Of a DNA stretch of 64,000 nucleotides, positions 43,318 through 50,224 are shown piece after piece. The DNA lies in NCBI GenBank assembly GCA_964523895.1, contig CAZGBJ010000012.1, positions 8,351 through 72,350 of the forward strand, read 5' to 3'. The position numbers were made by a program, and so were the translations under genes. The DNA is from UBA7359 sp964523895. Lineage in GTDB: Bacteria; Pseudomonadota; Gammaproteobacteria; Eutrophobiales; Eutrophobiaceae. Position 1 is the stretch's first letter, and each line of letters starts with the position of its first letter. Below the pieces are notes generated by a model that saw only the letters and a list, made by a program, of their open reading frames with translations, did not search any database and had not been told where the DNA came from.

Positions 43318-43743
43318 ATGAAATGCATCTCATATAAAAAAGGGTATAAGTACCAACTGGTTAAGGAGTACTCTGTAGCTATTCCTATTAAACCTGATGA
43401 AAATATTATTTCTGACTACATTGATTTGAGTAGTGATGGAAATTTAATCATAAAAAAAGGTTATGCCTGGGATGGACCTTCAGGACCTACAAGAGATACG
43501 TTGAATTTTATGCGAGGTTCTTTGGTTCATGATGCCCTTTATCAATTAATGCGAGCGGAGAAGCTAGATAAAGATCAATATAGAGAGCCTGTTGATAGAT
43601 TACTTCAAACAATGTGTAAGCAAGATGGAATGAACTCTTTTCGGGCGTGGATAGTTTATCAAGGTGTTCATCTTGGCGGTAAACCATCAGCTGATCCAGC
43701 AAATAAAAAATCAGTTGTTCGTGCGCCAAAGCACTGTCAATAG
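43318..43743 (+). CDS. DUF1353 family protein
   Basis: The 141-residue product shows DUF1353 marks: KKGYAWDGPSGPTRDT near 46-61 and RGSLVHDALYQLMR near 66-79. The family is often found in phages and mobile regions and has no proven function. A strong AAGGAGG site lies a few bases before the ATG. The C-terminal end (KPSADPANKK) is basic and probably disordered. It stands between DUF924 and a HugZ-like gene with short gaps, all on the plus strand. Confidence 0.82.
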   Translation: MKCISYKKGYKYQLVKEYSVAIPIKPDENIISDYIDLSSDGNLIIKKGYAWDGPSGPTRDTLNFMRGSLVHDALYQLMRAEKLDKDQYREPVDRLLQTMCKQDGMNSFRAWIVYQGVHLGGKPSADPANKKSVVRAPKHCQ

Positions 43744-43766
43744 CCTATTTCTATTAAAATCTATCG

Positions 43767-44474
43767 ATGAAAAATACTAAAAAAGCAAAAGAAGCAAGAA
43801 GGTTATTATTGTCGGAATATCAGGCAATTCTAAGTACACATTCTGTTGATGTTGATGGCTATCCGTTTGGTTCAGTTGTCCCATATTGTTTAAATAAGAA
43901 TGGTCAACCGATTATTCTAATTAGTAATATTGCACAACATACTAAAAATATTTTATCAGATCCAAAAGTATCATTAATTGCTACTGAAAGCGGTGTGGAT
44001 GATTTGCAGGCTGTAGGTCGAATTACTTATATTGGAAATGCAGAAAAACTGGATGATGACGATATTGAGAGTATGGAGAGATATTATAGTTACTTTCCGC
44101 AATCTCGTGATTACCATAAAACACATGATTTTGATTTTTATCTAATTCATCCAGTGCGGGTTCGATACATTGGTGGTTTTGGTCAAATTTATTGGCTAGA
44201 GAAAGATAATTTTTTATTAGATAACCCTTTCAGTTTCGAAGAAGAAAAAAGTATGATCGATCATATGAATGCAGATCATCTTGAAGCGATTAAACACTAT
44301 TGTGATTCATTCGAAATTCAATATTCATCTGATGATGTACCCGTTATGGTTGGTATTGATAGCGAAGGTTTTAATTTGCGACTTGGCGCACGAATTTATC
44401 GCGTTAATTTTAATGTCTCCGTGACGACAACAGTAGAAGTTCGTCAGACCCTGGTTGAGATGGCGAAAAACTAA
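43767..44474 (+). CDS. HugZ-like flavin/heme-binding protein (PNPOx fold plus DUF2470)
   Basis: The 235-residue protein has a split-barrel pyridoxamine-phosphate-oxidase-like domain (about 8-145; ILSTHSVDVDGYPFGSVVPY near 20-40, ISNIAQHTKNILSDPKVSL near 51-70) and a C-terminal DUF2470 domain (about 155-232; MIDHMNADHLEAIKHYC). This is the HugZ/HutZ layout linked to heme degradation. The sequence does not show whether it binds heme or flavin. No heme-uptake genes are near. Two bases separate it from the pilin-like gene. Confidence 0.88.
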   Translation: MKNTKKAKEARRLLLSEYQAILSTHSVDVDGYPFGSVVPYCLNKNGQPIILISNIAQHTKNILSDPKVSLIATESGVDDLQAVGRITYIGNAEKLDDDDIESMERYYSYFPQSRDYHKTHDFDFYLIHPVRVRYIGGFGQIYWLEKDNFLLDNPFSFEEEKSMIDHMNADHLEAIKHYCDSFEIQYSSDDVPVMVGIDSEGFNLRLGARIYRVNFNVSVTTTVEVRQTLVEMAKN

Positions 44475-44476
44475 TT

Positions 44477-44911
44477 ATGAACAAGACGCTCGTTATTCTA
44501 ATCCTTGCTGTTATTGTCCTGAGCTGGAATTTCGTTTTTACCTCAACTAAAAAAATAGAACTGACAGACCAGGCAAGAGTACTTCAAGCTTTATCACAAT
44601 CGATGCAGCATAAGCTCGCCGTAATAAAATACTGGAAAGAGAAAAAGAGTTTACCGGATGCTGAAACATGGCTTAGAGAAGGGAAAAAGATAGAAGTTGA
44701 TATTAGTAAGTCATTAGTAAAAAGTATTGAAGTCGGAGTAGATGTACCAGGTGCAGTTACAATTTATTTCGAAAATAAAGAGACTATCAATCTTAAAAAA
44801 GATATTGATGGCACAAAAGTAGTATTAATACCAGAAGCTAAAGGTGAAAAATTGGTTTGGACTTGTAATGGTACGATAGATAAAGAATATTTACCGGCTA
44901 AATGCCAGTAA
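44477..44911 (+). CDS. pilin-like protein without a prepilin leader
   Basis: The 144-residue product has one N-terminal membrane helix (about 4-22). After it the run TDQARVLQALSQSMQHKLAV resembles the helix after the transmembrane part of type IV pilins (YTARAQVSEALSLA type), and the C-terminus WTCNGTIDKEYLPAKC matches the disulfide-closed pilin end. The prepilin peptidase site (G/A before FTLIELM with Glu 5) is absent, so it is unlikely to be processed or assembled as an ordinary pilin. It is probably co-transcribed with the HugZ-like gene. Confidence 0.72.
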   Translation: MNKTLVILILAVIVLSWNFVFTSTKKIELTDQARVLQALSQSMQHKLAVIKYWKEKKSLPDAETWLREGKKIEVDISKSLVKSIEVGVDVPGAVTIYFENKETINLKKDIDGTKVVLIPEAKGEKLVWTCNGTIDKEYLPAKCQ

Positions 44912-44945
44912 GAATGTCTAAACGTCTGAACTACATTTTTTCAAA

Positions 44946-45836
44946 TCATACTCTGCATTGACTAACTTTCTGAATATGCGAAGCACTAATATTATGTTTA
45001 TGATCATTAGACTCTAAAAACTTTGCTTCCAGTACATAAGCCAGAGATTCCAGTTCATTTTTACATTTAACGTTATCATCCATTCCTGTCTGATACTGTA
45101 AATAATGAACCAATTCATGTAACAAAATTCCTTTTCCTTCATCGGTGTCAAGGTCAATTGAATCCAGTAGATAAACAGACCCTTCATTAAAATTATACAA
45201 GCCGAATATTTTTAAAGTATCAGGATTAACCGCTGCAGGTAACTCTCCACCAAAAGCGACGGTTGCAATTTCTGTGGCAGACACTTTTTTAATATCGGGT
45301 ATATTCTTAATATCGTATTCGAATGATGAATGACTGTTTATCCAGCCTAATAATCCTGCGGCAAGTTCTCCGTCTGTGTTGAATGAATCCAGATCGAGAT
45401 CAAAGCCTTCTTCAACTTGTGTGTTATCAACATCACTTGATATGTGAAACCCATGATCATGGTCATCGTCAGACTTTGCCAAGGCGGTTTGTGTCATCAA
45501 CATGCCGGCAGTGAGTGCCATAACCGAAACCACATTCGCACGGCGATGGTTTTTGACACGTTTAATACCTTCAAGAAAGTCTGAGCGGCGGTCTTCTTTT
45601 AACTGATAACCCTGATTGTTTGCAAACTCGGATATCTGTTGAAAGGCAGAGGGATTTTTCAGCGCTAAACCATTTTCATAAACAAGCGTATGTTGTCCAT
45701 TGATAATACAAGGGTGAACCATCGCTTGTTTTTTCTTCAAGCTCATTGACCGCATGAGCCTCTCAACCAGATTCCCTGGTTGTTTCCGCTCATCGATCTT
45801 TTGCAGACCATTCAAAATGCTTACCACATCAGACAT
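44946..45836 (-). CDS. protein with novel N-terminal domain, internal signal-like segment and HExxH motif
   Basis: The 296-residue product starts with a soluble region (1-95) carrying VHPCIINGQHTLVYENGL near 40-57 and KNPSAFQQ, shared with the neighbour gene. Then comes a hydrophobic segment (about 99-117) ending in an AxA-type site (TALAKS). The exported part has a zinc motif HELVHYLQYQTG near 239-250 and a downstream ELESLAY that could supply a third Glu ligand, plus two Cys. It is likely a periplasmic or surface metallopeptidase. It is the last gene of a three-gene minus-strand operon, 57 bases after the neighbour. Confidence 0.72.
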   Translation of the reverse strand: MSDVVSILNGLQKIDERKQPGNLVERLMRSMSLKKKQAMVHPCIINGQHTLVYENGLALKNPSAFQQISEFANNQGYQLKEDRRSDFLEGIKRVKNHRRANVVSVMALTAGMLMTQTALAKSDDDHDHGFHISSDVDNTQVEEGFDLDLDSFNTDGELAAGLLGWINSHSSFEYDIKNIPDIKKVSATEIATVAFGGELPAAVNPDTLKIFGLYNFNEGSVYLLDSIDLDTDEGKGILLHELVHYLQYQTGMDDNVKCKNELESLAYVLEAKFLESNDHKHNISASHIQKVSQCRV

Positions 45837-45893
45837 AAGATCATTGATTCCAGTAGTTGTTATTGATTAAAAAATACAAGGTGTGTTGTTCAA

Positions 45894-46907
45894 TCAAATC
45901 TTGTCGTTACTGATTTCATTTGCTGATGCAATGTTCGCATCCGACACATCCCCGCTCGCAATCATACCTGTGACAGTATCATTTACAGCAACACCATAGG
46001 CATTACCCAGGCTAGAGTAGTCTTCTTCCGCCATAACTGCGGTATATCCAATTGCATAAGATGCTTTCAGTAAACCCATGCCATCTTTACTACCATCGCC
46101 CATCATTAATTGCATGGAAGAGTTATCCTTGTCTCCAAGTAACTGGTCATAAGGACCCCATAACTTGGGTGAAGAGAAGGCGCCGCCGCCAACAAGAACA
46201 TCTAATACAACTGTGCCATCTTCTGCGTGATAACCCAGCGCACCAAAACCATCACCTTCGTAGTAACTAAAGGTTTCACCATTAGAAAATGTATTTTCAT
46301 ACTTGTTAATAAAACCGCCAACATAACCCGATGGCATTTTTATGCCTCTAGTACTAACGCGTTTAAGTTCTCCTTGTGCTTTAGTCTGTGCAGCTACTGC
46401 AAGGATTGATTGTGTTTCACCATAAGGGTTCGTTATAAAACGTTTACCATCTTCCTGTGAGTAGGCACGGTCATTACTGTCATAGGTCCCTGTCACTTCA
46501 ACATCAGCCATGACACTGATACCTGAAGCTGGGCCACTAATATCTGCGGCAGCTGCAGCACCTGACATAAATATGCCGCTGGCTAAAAAGAGCATAGGTA
46601 ATGACTTAGCTAGTCTTCTTTCGAAATTAGCTGGTTTGCTATCTTTTGTGCGTTGGTCTTCCTTAATAGCGAAAGCATTATTTTCCGCATAAATTTTAAG
46701 CTGTTCATAAGCTGAAGGATTCTTTTCTCTAAGACCATGCTCATGAACCAGGACACGATGATTATTAATGATACAAGGATGAACCTTAGCGGCTGATTTC
46801 AGGTCGCGTTTTATCCTGTTTTTAAGAAAAGTTTCTGAAACTCTTTCAATCCAGTTATTAGGTTCATCACTATCTACAAATGTATTTACTGCTGCATTGC
46901 TATTCAT
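45894..46907 (-). CDS. exported protein with the shared novel N-terminal domain
   Basis: I start at ATG 46907 (337 residues), with GGAG 8 bases upstream; a TTG 5 codons earlier is less likely. Residues about 35-80 repeat the neighbour's domain: VHPCIINNHRVLVHEHGL, KNPSAYEQ, AIKEDQR. A hydrophobic segment near 102-120 ends in AAAAADIS, again signal-like. The rest, about 215 residues, is Gly/Ser/Asp-rich with repeated aromatic-Gly pairs, like a secreted or surface beta protein; I know no family. It follows the regulator by 44 bases. Confidence 0.7.
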   Translation of the reverse strand: MNSNAAVNTFVDSDEPNNWIERVSETFLKNRIKRDLKSAAKVHPCIINNHRVLVHEHGLREKNPSAYEQLKIYAENNAFAIKEDQRTKDSKPANFERRLAKSLPMLFLASGIFMSGAAAAADISGPASGISVMADVEVTGTYDSNDRAYSQEDGKRFITNPYGETQSILAVAAQTKAQGELKRVSTRGIKMPSGYVGGFINKYENTFSNGETFSYYEGDGFGALGYHAEDGTVVLDVLVGGGAFSSPKLWGPYDQLLGDKDNSSMQLMMGDGSKDGMGLLKASYAIGYTAVMAEEDYSSLGNAYGVAVNDTVTGMIASGDVSDANIASANEISNDKI

Positions 46908-46951
46908 TTTGGCTATCTCCAATAATTTTAAACTAATAAATTTTTTTCCTG

Positions 46952-47347
46952 TTATGCAGATTCAGCATGTGGCTTTCTCGAATCTACCCATTGCACTACA
47001 AAATCTTCAAAATCTTTTTTAAACTTATCCGTTAGCTTAAGTCTCTTCACTCGCGAATCATTCGCATCATGTATGCGCGAAACTATTTTCATTTCTTCAA
47101 GCAACTCCAGATTACGGAGTGACTTATTACGTGGTTCTCCCACGTTTAAATAAATTTCTTTTACCGATGGCATATGCTCACGCAAATTACTAATACCGAT
47201 AAAGAAAACAGTGTCGAACATTGTTCCAAGCATTTTGCTTCTGCTTAATGTCATTGACTCAATCGAATACCGCTCAATTAAATCAACGAACCTATCCCTG
47301 ACTCTTAACAAATTCTCTAATTCGCCTTCGCGATAATTTAATTCCAT
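46952..47347 (-). CDS. winged-helix (MarR-like) regulator candidate
   Basis: The 131-residue protein is helical with a probable winged helix: a helix around MPSVKEIYLNVGEPRNKSLRNLELLEEMKIVSR (about 59-91) and then a basic strand DSRVKRLKLTDKFKKDF that looks like the wing and final helix of MarR-type proteins. No ligand site is evident. As first gene of the operon it may control its own promoter; two GGTTC-N6-GAACC palindromes lie upstream. The family assignment is by pattern, not by match to a named member. Confidence 0.65.
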   Translation of the reverse strand: MELNYREGELENLLRVRDRFVDLIERYSIESMTLSRSKMLGTMFDTVFFIGISNLREHMPSVKEIYLNVGEPRNKSLRNLELLEEMKIVSRIHDANDSRVKRLKLTDKFKKDFEDFVVQWVDSRKPHAESA

Positions 47348-47405
47348 AATTGTTTTATCTTGGCCTCAAGTTTAGTAACTCATTTTCAACACGCAATGTG
47401 ATAAG

Positions 47406-47421
47406 GGTTCACTTTTGAACC
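47406..47421. promoter_or_regulatory. palindromic operator candidate 1
   Basis: GGTTCACTTTTGAACC has 6-base inverted arms. It lies 59 bases before the regulator ATG, where a promoter would be, and shares its pattern with the site at 47687-47702. It is a good candidate for autoregulation by the MarR-like protein. Confidence 0.5.
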
Positions 47422-47686
47422 TAGTATCAAATAAAGGCGTGAAACTATTACCCTTGTTCGATTTAACAACACAAAAAACTTATTGCTTCACTAATTTTGC
47501 ATAGCAATTCGGATATATATTCCTGATAAATACAGCAAAACAGCTGAACTGTTCCGAAATCGCCCTTGTTATTCAGTTATCGGCAATATTGTTTAATTAC
47601 TTTAGGATTCAATGACATAGTGTATGGGGAATAGAGAGGGTGTAATTAGTTGAATTAGTTGATGTTTTAGAAAATAGCGAAATATT

Positions 47687-47702
47687 GGTTCGTATTTGAA
47701 CC
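47687..47702. promoter_or_regulatory. palindromic operator candidate 2
   Basis: GGTTCGTATTTGAACC shows the same arms GGTTC and GAACC with the same overall length and a shared TT before TGAACC as site 1. It lies about 340 bases before the regulator start, so it may serve looping or a second promoter. Confidence 0.4.
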
Positions 47703-47798
47703 TTTTTAGTGGGATGGGTTGATTTTGGAATAGGGATAAGACCAGAGTCCTTTAAATAATCTACTTCGTTTAAATTCTAAATTAGATTTAAAGATATC

Positions 47799-47970
47799 TC
47801 GAAAATGTGTTCCTGACATCGCCTAAAGCGCCTATTTTTGGTTTCTACCGCCTACATTCCTGTAGGCGGTCTCTCCCGACCATCCATTCTACGTTTGAAT
47901 TCTTAGTTAGCGTATAGATCCTCGAAAACGTGTTCCCGACGTTTTCTACCGCATACATTCATGTATGCGA
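47799..47970. repeat. cluster of dispersed repeats with hairpins
   Basis: Two related 19-base pieces, 47799-47817 and 47922-47940, match at 17 positions. Each is followed by a hairpin: a 10-base-pair stem at 47847-47870 (ACCGCCTACA arm) and a 9-base-pair stem at 47950-47969 (CGCATACAT arm). The stretch 47819-47834 is the exact reverse complement of 52826-52841. The family also appears at 13254-13310. Confidence 0.75.
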
Positions 47971-48010
47971 CTCGCAGAACGGGTGTTCTCATCTGCACCA
48001 CCTCCACACA

Positions 48011-48037
48011 AAAAAACCACCGCAAGGGTGGTTTTTT
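48011..48037 (-). terminator. rho-independent terminator of ssrA
   Basis: An 11-base-pair stem AAAAAACCACC/GGTGGTTTTTT with a 5-base loop lies 5 bases after the 3' end of tmRNA on the minus strand. The A and T runs on both sides allow it to act in both directions. Confidence 0.9.
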
Positions 48038-48041
48038 AATT

Positions 48042-48405
48042 TGGTGGAGGCGGCGAGAATCGAACTCGCGTCCGCAAATCCTCTGCCATTGGATCTACAT
48101 GCTTAGCCGACTCTTTAAATTTAGCTGAGTGCTACCCGAACGGCAGGGAAAACAAACAGCGATTCCGATTAAAGTTTAACGAATCAACCTCGGACGAGTT
48201 TCATCGCGGTCTTGTGAGAGTCGACGCCTGACACTACCGTGCACAAGCACATCAGTAGGCAGACGGCACTATGACAGGTTATTAAGCTGCTAGTGCGTAG
48301 TTGTCTTCGTTGGCAACTAAAAAGTTTGCAGAAGTGTTTACGAGGTATTCTGCACCTCGGCATGCCCCTCAGGTTTCATATCCACGTCGAAGCCAGTACG
48401 CCCCC
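48042..48405 (-). ncRNA. ssrA: tmRNA (transfer-messenger RNA)
   Basis: The minus strand from 48405 begins GGGGGCG, which pairs over 7 bases (one G-U) with CGCCTCC before the encoded ACCA end at 48042. The T-arm like GTTCGATTC near the 3' end is seen. The tag frame in the middle encodes ANFLVANEDNYALAA followed by TAA; the resume codon is probably GCA. The tag ends in the usual ALAA degron for ClpXP. Total length is 364 bases, normal for tmRNA. It rescues stalled ribosomes with SmpB, whose gene lies 172 bases upstream on the same strand. Confidence 0.97.
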
Positions 48406-48432
48406 AATGTGTTTCCCGAAGAATCAATTGGA

Positions 48433-48438
48433 ATTATA
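48433..48438 (-). promoter_or_regulatory. candidate -10 of the ssrA promoter
   Basis: On the minus strand a perfect TATAAT lies 28 bases before the mature tmRNA 5' end. Transcription would start about 20 bases before it, leaving a short leader for RNase P to remove. The -35 is weak (ATGTTG or TTGTGT nearby). Confidence 0.6.
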
Positions 48439-48576
48439 GACTATTAGTTCTTACACAACATTAAATATGTGGAGTAATCACTTATCTGTGTTGTACGACA
48501 GGTGGTTTGAATGAAAGTTTGCAGGAATTTTATTGAATGGAATATGCGTAAAAAACTAGAGGATAGTTGTAATTTT

Positions 48577-49047
48577 TTAATGTCTTAATAGCTGTGCTTT
48601 TTGTTTTTGCCAATCTCGATCTTTTTCTGTCGCACGTTTGTCATGTGCTTTTTTACCACGTGCGATGCCGAGTTCCAGTTTGATCTTGCCATTTTTCCAG
48701 TACAGCGCTGTGGGAACTAGTGTAAAACCTTTGCGTTCAACTGCGCCAATCAATCTGTTTAACTCGTTGCGGTGTAATAACAATTTTCTGGTGCGTTGAG
48801 GTTCAGTTTTGACATGTGTAGAAGCAGTAATTAAAGGGGTGATTAGTGCACCAAATAAGAAAGCTTCATTATCCTTCAATAGAATATAGCTCTCGACGAT
48901 CTGGACTTTTCCTGCGCGCAAACTTTTGACCTCCCAGCCCAGCAAGGAGATACCGGCTTCGAATCGTTCATCGATAAAATAATCGTGACTGGCTTTCTTG
49001 TTCAGGGCAATTGTTTTGCCGCCGCCAGATTTTTTGTTTTTACTCAT
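48577..49047 (-). CDS. smpB: SsrA-binding protein SmpB
   Basis: The 156-residue protein binds tmRNA and guides it to stalled ribosomes. Marks seen are NKKASHDYFIDERFEAGISLLGWEVKSLRAGK near 17-48, LIHR-like LLLHRNELNRL near 88, RKGFTLVPTALYWKNGKIK near 105-123 and the C-terminal KRATEKDRDWQKQKAQLLRH tail that reaches into the mRNA channel. Length is normal. It lies upstream of ssrA on the same strand. Confidence 0.97.
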   Translation of the reverse strand: MSKNKKSGGGKTIALNKKASHDYFIDERFEAGISLLGWEVKSLRAGKVQIVESYILLKDNEAFLFGALITPLITASTHVKTEPQRTRKLLLHRNELNRLIGAVERKGFTLVPTALYWKNGKIKLELGIARGKKAHDKRATEKDRDWQKQKAQLLRH

Positions 49048-49171
49048 TCTTGTCCACTAATGCTTATCAGATAGTTAATCCGACAGATTATAGCAGACTG
49101 TATAGTATGTTATGTATAGCTTGAATGGTGTTTATTTGTGTAGGTTAAAGTGGATATTTTTAAGTTCGGAT

Positions 49172-50209
49172 TTAGGCTTGCTGCTCCATTTCTTGTTGGC
49201 TATCGACGAAGTTGATGAAATTTTTACAGAAGATATTTTTGTCAGGATTGATGCCAAGTACACCACAGTAATTCAATAGAATTTGTGACAAGACAGTGAC
49301 CATTTTGAGAGTTTTTTCATAGTCGAGGATAAAGCTGACTTGATAGCGTTCAATTATTTGATTTAGTTTTTGTTCTGCAAGATCATTGTCGCCACAAGCC
49401 GCAGATTCAAGAATCTCATTCGTAAGCGAAGATAATTGTCCCAGATAGTCCTTAGCTTCCGTTGGCCGTTCTTTTATTATCTTTGGTTTGGCTTGTATAC
49501 CAAGAATAATATTTTTAGGTAATTTTAATTCTATAGCAATGAATTGACCAATATCGGTAAAGTTGATTCCGAGTGTTTCTACGCAGGCAGCATCTTCATC
49601 AATTTCATTTTCAATCCTCAGGTTTGAAATTTCTGTATACTCATCAGGCAAGAAATAAAGCGTGATCTGTTTTCCCAAATTATGGAACATACTGGCAAGA
49701 AACGCTTCTTCGGAATTTATCGACTTTATTTCTTCTACCAGTTTTTTAGCGAAGAAAGCACTCAGGAATGATTGGCAAGCATAGCTTTTTAAGGTCTCGG
49801 CCATAGATCCTTTGTTCAATTTCTCAAACACCATAATACTGAGTGATAAAGATTGTATTTGATCCAGACCGAGAATAACCACGGCTCGTGATATGGTATT
49901 AATCTCTCCGCCAAATTGATTATAGCTGCTGGAATTGACGATACTGAGAATTTTGCTTGTTAAAGATTGGTCTCGCAAAATAATATCAGTTAATTTTTGA
50001 GCTCCTCCATTTTCATTTGAGACTTGCATGATTTGTGAAATATTATTTCCCATTGCCGGGAATTGTTTACTTTTGTCAAAGTGCTGTTTTAATGTCAATA
50101 AGGTTATCTGGCCTTTAGCTAGCCGTTGTTCAAGCTGGGTTTCTATGGATGCCTGATCAACACGTATTGTGCTTTCAGTTATTTGATTTTTACCTTGACT
50201 GGATAACAT
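49172..50209 (-). CDS. HDOD domain protein
   Basis: The 345-residue protein is mainly one HDOD domain (about 40-260), seen as LTDIILRDQSLTSKILSIVNSSSYNQFGG near 73-101, AVVILGLDQIQSLSLSIMVFE near 109-129 and SMFHNLGKQ near 167. HDOD proteins are signalling relatives of HD phosphohydrolases and usually lack catalytic activity. It begins 15 bases after the stop of the larger kinase gene and its HDOD domain resembles that of the kinase, so the two probably work together and arose by duplication. Confidence 0.9.
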   Translation of the reverse strand: MLSSQGKNQITESTIRVDQASIETQLEQRLAKGQITLLTLKQHFDKSKQFPAMGNNISQIMQVSNENGGAQKLTDIILRDQSLTSKILSIVNSSSYNQFGGEINTISRAVVILGLDQIQSLSLSIMVFEKLNKGSMAETLKSYACQSFLSAFFAKKLVEEIKSINSEEAFLASMFHNLGKQITLYFLPDEYTEISNLRIENEIDEDAACVETLGINFTDIGQFIAIELKLPKNIILGIQAKPKIIKERPTEAKDYLGQLSSLTNEILESAACGDNDLAEQKLNQIIERYQVSFILDYEKTLKMVTVLSQILLNYCGVLGINPDKNIFCKNFINFVDSQQEMEQQA

Positions 50210-50224
50210 GATGAACTTATAGAA

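Larger units (their letters stand above)
47348..48010. other. long noncoding region upstream of the regulator operon
   Basis: About 660 bases separate the regulator gene from the tmRNA terminator. The right part (47799-47995) is filled by dispersed repeats and hairpins. The left part holds two matching palindromes (47406-47421 and 47687-47702). I see no credible protein frame or tRNA. A non-coding RNA cannot be excluded. Confidence 0.5.
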
